Program-made: the position numbers and the translations under genes
Shown: piece after piece, positions 8,354 to 15,225 of the stretch
Layout: every line of letters begins with the position of its first letter
Numbering within the stretch: the first letter of the stretch is position 1
Assembly: GCA_900556625.1 (NCBI GenBank)
Contig: USPQ01000056.1
Location: 1-17,012 of the forward strand
DNA length: 17,012 bases
Source of the DNA: an uncultured Bacteroides sp.
GTDB taxonomy: Bacteria > Bacteroidota > Bacteroidia > Bacteroidales > Bacteroidaceae
Direction of reading: 5' to 3'
Notes under the pieces: generated by a model
What the model was told of the DNA's origin: nothing
What the model saw: only the letters and a program-made list of their open reading frames with translations
Database searches by the model: none

Positions 8354-10162
8354 ATGAGATTTATTGCTTTATTTATATGCTTGTCAATAGTCGGAATTTC
8401 CGGTATTACCCGGGCGCAACAAAAAGATACTATCCGTGTTTCAAACTTCGGAGCACATCCGTATACATATGAAAATTGTGTGACCTGTTTGCAGGAAGCT
8501 ATTAGTGAATGTAAGCGAAGTGGTGCTCGCGTGCTCTCTTTTGAGAAAGGGCGTTATGATATCTGGCCCGAAGGTGCTATCCGGCGGAAATATTTTATAT
8601 CGAATACATCGACCGAACAAGAGTGTCCTTCCAAAGTGAAAACTATCGGTCTGCTGTTTGAAGATATGAAAGATCTGACGATTGAGGGAAACGGAGCAAC
8701 GCTGATGTTTCACGGGAAAATGACGACTATCGCTCTCGAACGTTGTAAGAATCTGGTGTTTAAAGATTTGCATATTGATTCTGAACGTCCTGCCGGTTCG
8801 GAAATGACATTTGCCCGTGTGGAAGATGATGAGGTGGAAGTTGTTGTACATCGTGACACACGTTATGAAATAGTGAATGGGCGGATGAGCCTCTTTGGTG
8901 AGGGTTGGCGTTCAAACAAGAATCATTGTATAGAATATAGTCCTGTTGATAGTACTTTCCGTTATAGTCAGGGGTGGAATGTGCTTGCTGCTGCGGAGGC
9001 GGAAGGGGTGGCCCCGAATGTAGTACGTTTCCATGTCCCGGAAGGATTTCGCCCGAAAGTGGGGAATACTTTGACAATTCGTGACATTATTCGTGACCAG
9101 GTGGGATGGTTTATTTTCGAAAGCCGAGATATTACACTTAACCGGGTGCAGATGCACTATATGCATGGGCTTGGTATAGTAAGTCAATACACTCGTAATA
9201 TTACAATGGATAAAGTGAAATGTATGCCGCGCGAAGGCAGTGGCAGGTTGTTGGTAGCTTCTGCGGATATGATGCACTTTTCCGGATGTAGTGGAAAGGT
9301 GAAGATAATTGGTTGTTATTTTGCGGGTGCACAGGATGATCCGATAAATGTGCACGGTACTAACTTGCGTGCCGTTGAGAAAATAAACACCCGTACTTTG
9401 AATTTGCGCTTCATGCATGGGCAGAGCTATGGGTATAACGCTTACTTTGAGGGGGATACGGTCGCTTTTGTCAAGGCGTCTACTATGGAGCGTTTTGCAT
9501 CTGCGCAAGTGGTTGCTGTGAAACGGTTGACAGACCGTATTGTTCAAGTCACCTTCAATCGGGATATTCCCGGTGAATTGGAATTGAATCACGATTGTGT
9601 AGAGAATATCAGTTGCACGCCCGAAGTGGAAATTCGTCATTGTTATTTTACGAGGACAAGTACGCGGGGTACCTTAATGACTACTCCCCGAAAAGTAGTG
9701 ATTGCAGATAATACTTATTATAAAACGGGCATGAGCGCTATCCTGATAGAAGGAGATGCCGAAGGCTGGTATGAATCGGGACCGGTGAATGATGTTTTGA
9801 TTCAGAACAATATATTTATCGGCTGTGCGTATAGTGGAGGACCTGAAAATGCAGTCATTGCGTTGCATCCTTCTGATATGGTGGTGGATGCGGAACGTCC
9901 GGTGCATAGAAATGTGCGTATCATAGGTAATACGTTTCGTACATTCGGAAATCCGGTGTTATACGCCAAAAGTACGAAGGATTTGATTTTTAAAGAGAAT
10001 CATGTAGAATGTACTTCTTCGGACGATTTTCGTCAAAAGCCTTTGTTTATTTTGAATGGTTGTAAAGGTGTTGTAATCAGAGAGAATAAGCTGGAGGAGG
10101 TTTGTGATAAAAAAATGGAATTTAGACAGATGAAAAAGAAATATATCAAGGTTGATTTTTAA
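8354..10162 (+). CDS. GH110 exo-alpha-1,3-galactosidase (blood group B-type), exported
   Basis: This gene is predicted to remove terminal alpha-1,3-linked galactose, as in blood group B or linear alpha-Gal structures. A signal peptide (MRFIALFICLSIVG, cleavage near RAQ, no lipobox) indicates the periplasm. The rest is a right-handed parallel beta-helix of about 600 aa, the length of characterised Bacteroides GH110 enzymes. Numbering from 8354, Asp305 (SADMMHF) and Asp328-Asp329 (AQDDPINVHGT) keep the 23-residue spacing I recall for the active-site aspartates of a studied GH110 (D321, D344, D345). The N-terminal ENCVTCLQEAI and IEGNGATLMFHG segments also look like the GH110 family. I chose the ATG at 8354 over the TTG at 8348. 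It is 18 bp from the GH95 gene, so the two are co-transcribed. Subfamily A (branched B antigen only) versus B (also linear) cannot be decided here. A GH28 polygalacturonase is unlikely. Confidence 0.85.
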   Translation: MRFIALFICLSIVGISGITRAQQKDTIRVSNFGAHPYTYENCVTCLQEAISECKRSGARVLSFEKGRYDIWPEGAIRRKYFISNTSTEQECPSKVKTIGLLFEDMKDLTIEGNGATLMFHGKMTTIALERCKNLVFKDLHIDSERPAGSEMTFARVEDDEVEVVVHRDTRYEIVNGRMSLFGEGWRSNKNHCIEYSPVDSTFRYSQGWNVLAAAEAEGVAPNVVRFHVPEGFRPKVGNTLTIRDIIRDQVGWFIFESRDITLNRVQMHYMHGLGIVSQYTRNITMDKVKCMPREGSGRLLVASADMMHFSGCSGKVKIIGCYFAGAQDDPINVHGTNLRAVEKINTRTLNLRFMHGQSYGYNAYFEGDTVAFVKASTMERFASAQVVAVKRLTDRIVQVTFNRDIPGELELNHDCVENISCTPEVEIRHCYFTRTSTRGTLMTTPRKVVIADNTYYKTGMSAILIEGDAEGWYESGPVNDVLIQNNIFIGCAYSGGPENAVIALHPSDMVVDAERPVHRNVRIIGNTFRTFGNPVLYAKSTKDLIFKENHVECTSSDDFRQKPLFILNGCKGVVIRENKLEEVCDKKMEFRQMKKKYIKVDF

Positions 10163-10180
10163 CCCCCAAAAATAAATACT

Positions 10181-12682
10181 ATGACAATGAAGAAACTTTA
10201 TTCATTTTTTATCAGTACTTTACTTGTCTCCTCTGCAGTTTGTGCCGGAGGGACAGATTATACAAAAGGACTTGCTATTTGGTTTGATGCTCCGAATACT
10301 TTGCAAGGACATGCCGTATGGTATGGTGGCAGACCGGATATGTGGAAAGGTGAAAATAAACCGGAAACCGCCGGTGATACAGCTCGTAATCCGGATGCTG
10401 CATGGGAGTCACAATCATTGCCTATTGGAAATGGCAGTATAGGGGCGAATATTATGGGATCGGTCGAAGCTGAACGGATTACTTTTAATGAAAAGACACT
10501 CTGGCGGGGTGGTCCTAACACAGCGAAAGGAGCGGATTACTACTGGAATGTCAATAAACAGTCAGCGCATATCCTTGATGAAATACGTAAAGCATTTACG
10601 GAAGGAGACCAAGTTAAAGCGGAGAGGCTGACGAGACAGAATTTTAATAGTGAAGTACCTTATGAGGGCAGCAGGGAAAAGCCTTTCCGTTTCGGTAGTT
10701 TTACGACTATGGGAGAGTTTTATGTGGAGACCGGGCTGAATATTATTGGTATGAGTGATTACAAGCGTATTCTTTCTTTGGACTCTGCTATGGCTGTAGT
10801 GCAGTTTAAAAAAGACGATGTAGCGTACCAACGGAATTATTTTATTTCTTATCCTGCTAATGTGCTGGTCATGCGTTTCAGTGCCGACCGGCCGGGCAAG
10901 CAGAACCTGATATTCAGTTATGCTCCTAATCCGGTATCGACAGGTAGTATGGTGGCTCAAGGTGATAATGGTTTGGTTTATTCGGCTGCGCTGGATAATA
11001 ATGGAATGAAATATGTAGTCCGTATCCAAGCGGAGACTAAAGGTGGAACATTGGTCAATAGAAATGGGAAACTCACCGTGAAGGGAGCGGATGAAGTTGT
11101 CTTTTATGTCACTGCGGATACTGACTATAAGGCTAACTTTGCTCCAGACTTTAAGAATCCGAAAACGTATGTCGGGGTCAATCCTGTCGAAACAACGGGC
11201 CAATGGCTGGCTAATGCGGTGGCCAAAGGTTATTCGGCTCTGTTGAATGAGCATTATCAGGATTACGCTGCTTTATTCAATCGGGTGAAGTTGAATCTGA
11301 ATCCAACGGTAAAGACCGGTAATTTACCGACCGGGCAGCGGTTGAAAAATTATCGGAAAGGGCAGCCGGACTATTATCTGGAGGAACTTTATTTTCAATT
11401 CGGCCGTTATCTTCTGATTGCAAGTTCTCGTCCGGGCAATATGCCGGCCAATCTGCAAGGTATCTGGCATAATAACGTTGATGGGCCTTGGCGTGTTGAT
11501 TATCATAATAACATAAATATTCAGATGAATTATTGGCCTGCCTGTTCTACGAATCTGGAGGAATGCATGTTGCCGTTAATTGATTTTATCCGCACATTAG
11601 TGAAGCCGGGTGAAAAGACGGCTCAGTCTTATTTTGGTGCGAGGGGCTGGACTGCATCTATTTCTGCTAATATCTTTGGGTTTACTGCTCCACTGGAAAG
11701 TCAAGATATGTCGTGGAACTTTAATCCAATGGCAGGCCCTTGGCTAGCTACGCATATTTGGGAGTATTATGACTATACACGGGATTTGACATTTTTGAAA
11801 GAGACGGGATATGAGTTGATAAAGAGCAGTGCCAATTTTGCAGTTGATTATTTGTGGCATAAGCCGGACGGAACTTATACTGCGGCACCGTCCACTTCAC
11901 CCGAACATGGCCCTATTGATCAGGGGGCCACATTTGTACACGCCGTTGTGCGTGAAATCCTATTGGATGCCATCAAGGCGAGCGAGGAATTGGGAGTGGA
12001 TAAGAAAGAACGTAAGGAATGGGAACAGGTGCTTGCCAATCTCGTTCCTTATAAGATCGGCCGTTATGGGCAATTAATGGAATGGTCGGTAGATATTGAC
12101 GATCCGAAAGATGAACACCGCCATGTAAATCATCTGTTTGGTCTGCATCCGGGACATACGGTTTCTCCTGTCACTACTCCCGAATTGGCTGAAGCTGCCA
12201 AAGTAGTATTGGTGCATCGTGGTGACGGGGCTACGGGTTGGAGTATGGGATGGAAGTTGAACCAGTGGGCTCGCTTGCAGGATGGCAATCATGCTTATAC
12301 CTTATTTGCTAATTTGCTGAAGAACGGTACGCTTGATAATTTATGGGATACGCATCCGCCTTTCCAGATTGATGGAAACTTTGGTGGTACGGCCGGTATT
12401 ACGGAGATGTTACTGCAAAGTCACATGGGATTTATCCAACTGCTTCCTGCTTTGCCGGATGCATGGAAGGAAGGTTCTGTCCGGGGTATATGTGCGAAAG
12501 GAAATTTCGAGGTAGACATGATATGGGAGAACGGACTTTTGAAGGAAGCGACTATCCTGTCAAAGTCGGGTGAAAGATGTATTGTGAAATATGCCGGCAA
12601 GACTTTGTCTTTTAAAACTGTAAAAGGACATAGTTATCAACTAAAGTATGATAGCGTGAAGGGGGAATTGCTAAAACGCTGA
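10181..12682 (+). CDS. GH95 alpha-L-fucosidase, exported
   Basis: This is a GH95 enzyme, typically an inverting alpha-1,2-L-fucosidase. A signal peptide ends near VCA|GG with no proper lipobox, so a periplasmic location is likely; ATGs at 10181 and 10187 are both usable. The N-terminal domain has the family signature ITFNEKTLWRGGP. The (alpha/alpha)6 catalytic barrel has PANLQGIWHN, then HNNINIQMNYW (His442, Asn444, Asn446), SPEHGP (Glu575), HRHVNHLFGLHPG and FQIDGNFGG (Asp731). By motif comparison with the Bifidobacterium AfcA enzyme, Asn444/Asn446/Glu575/Asp731 correspond to its catalytic set. His442 sits where fucosidases keep His and where an alpha-L-galactosidase of this family has Thr, which favours fucose. 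The 833-aa length is normal. It is 18 bp after the GH110 gene and 7 bp before chrA. Confidence 0.92.
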   Translation: MTMKKLYSFFISTLLVSSAVCAGGTDYTKGLAIWFDAPNTLQGHAVWYGGRPDMWKGENKPETAGDTARNPDAAWESQSLPIGNGSIGANIMGSVEAERITFNEKTLWRGGPNTAKGADYYWNVNKQSAHILDEIRKAFTEGDQVKAERLTRQNFNSEVPYEGSREKPFRFGSFTTMGEFYVETGLNIIGMSDYKRILSLDSAMAVVQFKKDDVAYQRNYFISYPANVLVMRFSADRPGKQNLIFSYAPNPVSTGSMVAQGDNGLVYSAALDNNGMKYVVRIQAETKGGTLVNRNGKLTVKGADEVVFYVTADTDYKANFAPDFKNPKTYVGVNPVETTGQWLANAVAKGYSALLNEHYQDYAALFNRVKLNLNPTVKTGNLPTGQRLKNYRKGQPDYYLEELYFQFGRYLLIASSRPGNMPANLQGIWHNNVDGPWRVDYHNNINIQMNYWPACSTNLEECMLPLIDFIRTLVKPGEKTAQSYFGARGWTASISANIFGFTAPLESQDMSWNFNPMAGPWLATHIWEYYDYTRDLTFLKETGYELIKSSANFAVDYLWHKPDGTYTAAPSTSPEHGPIDQGATFVHAVVREILLDAIKASEELGVDKKERKEWEQVLANLVPYKIGRYGQLMEWSVDIDDPKDEHRHVNHLFGLHPGHTVSPVTTPELAEAAKVVLVHRGDGATGWSMGWKLNQWARLQDGNHAYTLFANLLKNGTLDNLWDTHPPFQIDGNFGGTAGITEMLLQSHMGFIQLLPALPDAWKEGSVRGICAKGNFEVDMIWENGLLKEATILSKSGERCIVKYAGKTLSFKTVKGHSYQLKYDSVKGELLKR

Positions 12683-12689
12683 CAGAAAA

Positions 12690-13247
12690 ATGATTGTTAC
12701 TTATTTGAAACTCTTTTATACATTTGCGAAAATTGGTATGTTCACCATTGGAGGTGGATATGCCATGATTCCGTTGATAGAACGGGAGATAGTCAAGAAA
12801 AAGTGGATGAGTAAAGAGGAATTTATGGAAATGTTTGCCTTGACCCAGTCATTGCCCGGTGTTTTCGCAGTAAACATATCTATTTTTGTAGGTTATAAAC
12901 TTCATAAGGTGATTGGTAGCCTGGTGTGCGCACTGGCTACCATATTGCCTTCTTTTGTTATTATGATGTTGATTGCGATGTTCTTTGCCCGTTTTCAGGA
13001 TAATGAGGTGATGATCCGTATCTTTAACGGAATACGGCCGGCAGTGGTGGCATTGATTTTATTCCCTTGCATATCTGCGGTTAGGGCATTGAAGCTGAAA
13101 TATATACAGTTGATAGCCCCCCTCATTGCTACTGTGTTGATCTGGCAATTCGGACTTTCTCCTATTTATGTAGTATTGGCGGGAATTGCGGGCGGACTGG
13201 TTTATATTTTATGGTTGAAAGATAAGATTAAAGATATAAAGGCATGA
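12690..13247 (+). CDS. chrA: Short-chain chromate transporter (CHR family), N-type half
   Basis: This is a 185-residue integral inner-membrane protein of the CHR family (Pfam Chromate_transp). Family motifs are present: FTIGGGYAMIPLIEREIV near residue 18 and the SLPGVFAVNISIFVGYK loop near 55. Five or six hydrophobic segments follow. One CHR domain makes a half-transporter, and the gene overlaps the next CHR gene by 4 bp, the usual arrangement of paired monodomain proteins. Characterised members export chromate by proton exchange, but many bacterial homologs have unknown physiological substrates. The ATG is only 7 nt after the GH95 stop, so it likely shares the glycosidase transcript. Confidence 0.9.
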   Translation: MIVTYLKLFYTFAKIGMFTIGGGYAMIPLIEREIVKKKWMSKEEFMEMFALTQSLPGVFAVNISIFVGYKLHKVIGSLVCALATILPSFVIMMLIAMFFARFQDNEVMIRIFNGIRPAVVALILFPCISAVRALKLKYIQLIAPLIATVLIWQFGLSPIYVVLAGIAGGLVYILWLKDKIKDIKA

Positions 13248-13768
13248 TATATTTACAATTACTTTGGGTGTATCTGAAGATAGGTACGTTTGGCTTCGGA
13301 GGTGGCTATGCTATGCTTTCCCTTATTCAACACGAAATTGTGGATATTCATCATTGGCTGACTCCCCAGCAATTTACGGATGTAGTGGCGATTTCGCAAA
13401 TGACACCGGGTCCGATTGGAATTAATAGTGCTACTTACGTGGGATATGCAGTTACACAAAGTGTATGGGGAGCGGTGCTTGCTACTGTGGCAGTTTGTTT
13501 GCCTTCTTTTATTTTAGTATTGCTCATTTCTTATTTCTTTGCCAAATGTAAAGATAATAAGTATATCAAGGCGGCGATGTCGGGGCTGCTTCCTATGTCT
13601 GTGGCATTGATTGCTTCGGCAGCCTTACTGATGATGAACAAAGATAACTTTATTGATTATAAAAGTATTGGGATTTTTGCCGGTGCTTTTCTGATTACAT
13701 GGAAATGGGAGCTACATCCTATTCTGCTGATCTGTCTTGCTGGTGTAGTGGGAGTGTTGTTGTATTAA
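13244..13768 (+). CDS. chrA: Short-chain chromate transporter (CHR family), C-type half
   Basis: This is the second CHR-family half, 174 residues. It repeats the family motifs FGFGGGYAMLSLIQHEIVD near residue 16 and ISQMTPGPIGINSATYVGY near 50, and has several membrane-spanning segments. Its ATG overlaps the upstream TGA (ATGA), indicating translational coupling, so both halves are probably made in equal amounts and form a heterodimer, as known for paired short CHR proteins. Chromate efflux is the family assignment; the natural substrate in a gut anaerobe is uncertain. The downstream 79 bp show no strong hairpin terminator. Confidence 0.9.
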   Translation: MIYLQLLWVYLKIGTFGFGGGYAMLSLIQHEIVDIHHWLTPQQFTDVVAISQMTPGPIGINSATYVGYAVTQSVWGAVLATVAVCLPSFILVLLISYFFAKCKDNKYIKAAMSGLLPMSVALIASAALLMMNKDNFIDYKSIGIFAGAFLITWKWELHPILLICLAGVVGVLLY

Positions 13769-13816
13769 AAAAGCTTATTAAAAAGTTCTTTATTACTAGT
13801 CTATTCTTTCTTTGTC

Positions 13817-13824
13817 TATTTTTG
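13817..13824 (+). promoter_or_regulatory. Candidate -7 promoter element for the MutS-like gene
   Basis: TATTTTTG matches TAnnTTTG. A transcript starting about 7 nt downstream would begin near 13831, upstream of the ATG at 13848 but downstream of the TTG at 13812. It therefore supports the ATG as the start. No TTTG -33 box is seen at the expected distance, and such matches are frequent in AT-rich DNA. Confidence 0.3.
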
Positions 13825-13847
13825 TGAAGTTGGATAAAAATCATACT

Positions 13848-15164
13848 ATGGTATATTTGGACGCTGATAAACAGACTTATGCGGATTTGAACGTTACAGG
13901 GAATGTGTATGGTGAGCAGGCGCTTTGTTCTTTGTTTTTAAAAGCAGAAACGAAGAAAGGAAAGTCGCTGATGCTGGATTGGATTATGCATCCGTTGAGT
14001 GATTGGGAAGAGATTTGTAAACGTCAGGAAGCTATCGCCTGGGATTTCTTGCCGGAGCTTCCTTTAAATGAGGAAGAGCTGGACTTTATTGAATATTATC
14101 TGGAATATCGCGAACAGATAAGGGGAGCAAATATATTACTTTCATGTGCGACGATTATTGATCGTCTTGTACGATATGATCCGAACCGGTATGTGGTTTC
14201 CCGGGGAGTGAAATTGGTTTTTCTCATGTTGCACCGTTTGGAGAAATGGACTATTGCCGCAGGGGGGAATATGCCACAACTTTTAAAAGAAACAGCTGAT
14301 AAGGTACAGGAACTTTTGCATGGAAGTGAATTAGAGGAAGTTCTGCAACAAACTTTAGATGAAAAGGCACGCTTGTCGAATTATACCATAGATAAATATG
14401 ATTATTTATTTCGTTGTACACGGTTATTGTCCATAAGGGAGTTGTTGTCTGTTGTCTACATGTTTGATGTTTGCAGGACGGCGCATCGGGTAGCGAAGGC
14501 AAAGAATTTCTGTTTCACTCCGACCATGGTGCAGACAATGGAGTTCTCTGTTGAAGGTATTGTACATCCTTTTGTGGAAAATGCGCAAAAGAATAATTGG
14601 GAAATGTCCTGTGGGAATATATGTCTTTTTACAGGTTCCAACATGGCGGGAAAATCGACAATTTTGAAGGCTTTGGCGCTGGCTGTCTGGTTAGCTCATT
14701 GCGGTCTGCCCGTTCCGGTTAAGTCAATGATTTGTCCTGTTTATGAGGGGATATATACATCTATCAACTTGCCTGATTCTTTGCGGGACGGGCGAAGTCA
14801 TTTTATGGCGGAAGTGCTTCGTATTAAGGAAGTTCTACAAAAGGCGGGAACCGGAAAGAAATGTCTGGTCATTCTGGATGAGATGTTTCGGGGGACTAAT
14901 GCTAAAGATGCATTTGAGGCTTCCGTTGCGGTAAATGAATTATTGAAGGAATATTCCAATTGTCATTTTCTTATTTCGACCCATATTCTGGAATATGCAA
15001 AGGCATTTGAACTAGATCCTTTCTGTTGTTTCTATTATATGGAAGCGGAAATCAAAGATGATAATTTTGTATGTCCACATCGGTTGCAGAAAGGTATTTC
15101 AGAAGCTAGAGTCGGCTATTGGGTTGTGCGGAAGTTACTGAATATGGCTGAGTTGAAAAAATAA
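13848..15164 (+). CDS. MutS-like ATPase lacking the mismatch-recognition domain
   Basis: This 438-residue protein contains a MutS core/lever helical region (about 40-235) and a C-terminal MutS ABC-type ATPase. Numbering from 13848, Walker A is GSNMAGKST (263-271), Walker B is LVILDEMFRGTN with Asp344-Glu345, and the switch histidine is in ISTH (His379). MutS domain I with the Phe-x-Glu mismatch wedge is absent, and there is no C-terminal Smr nuclease. It is therefore not the replicative mismatch-repair MutS (about 870 aa). Short MutS-related proteins of this type are common in Bacteroidetes and their role is not established. The open frame extends to a TTG at 13812, but MVYLDADKQT at 13848 is the natural ATG start. 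It runs convergent with typA. ATPase motifs are intact; DNA binding is inferred from the family. Confidence 0.88.
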   Translation: MVYLDADKQTYADLNVTGNVYGEQALCSLFLKAETKKGKSLMLDWIMHPLSDWEEICKRQEAIAWDFLPELPLNEEELDFIEYYLEYREQIRGANILLSCATIIDRLVRYDPNRYVVSRGVKLVFLMLHRLEKWTIAAGGNMPQLLKETADKVQELLHGSELEEVLQQTLDEKARLSNYTIDKYDYLFRCTRLLSIRELLSVVYMFDVCRTAHRVAKAKNFCFTPTMVQTMEFSVEGIVHPFVENAQKNNWEMSCGNICLFTGSNMAGKSTILKALALAVWLAHCGLPVPVKSMICPVYEGIYTSINLPDSLRDGRSHFMAEVLRIKEVLQKAGTGKKCLVILDEMFRGTNAKDAFEASVAVNELLKEYSNCHFLISTHILEYAKAFELDPFCCFYYMEAEIKDDNFVCPHRLQKGISEARVGYWVVRKLLNMAELKK

Positions 15165-15166
15165 GA

Positions 15167-15200
15167 AAAGCCCGCTAAAGATTCTTCTCCGACGGGCTTT
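15167..15200. terminator. Bidirectional intrinsic terminator between mutS-like and typA
   Basis: AAAGCCCG (15167-15174) pairs with CGGGCTTT (15193-15200) around an 18-nt loop. Plus-strand transcripts run into CTTGTTTTAT. Minus-strand transcripts run into TTTTCTTATTTTTTC, which is the complement of the sequence around the MutS-like stop codon. The stem begins 3 nt after that stop and 26 nt beyond the typA stop, so one hairpin serves both convergent genes. Confidence 0.85.
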
Positions 15201-15225
15201 CTTGTTTTATCTGAAGTGAATTGTT

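Noticed and set aside
8912..9640. 242-codon antisense open frame opposite GH110
   Set aside because: It lies entirely opposite a conserved glycoside hydrolase, and its composition (rich in His, Thr, Ile and Arg) is typical of reverse-strand shadow frames.
8354..10162. GH28 polygalacturonase or other pectin-type beta-helix enzyme
   Set aside because: The aspartate spacing and the AQDDPINVHG context fit GH110, the length is that of GH110, and no other pectin enzyme is nearby.
10562..11254. 230-codon antisense open frame opposite GH95
   Set aside because: Shadow of a strongly conserved GH95 reading frame; no family recognised and no independent signals.
13812..13847. TTG at 13812 (or GTG at 13824) as start of the MutS-like gene
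   Set aside because: The ATG at 13848 begins a natural MutS-like N-terminus, and the promoter candidate at 13817-13824 would overlap the earlier starts.
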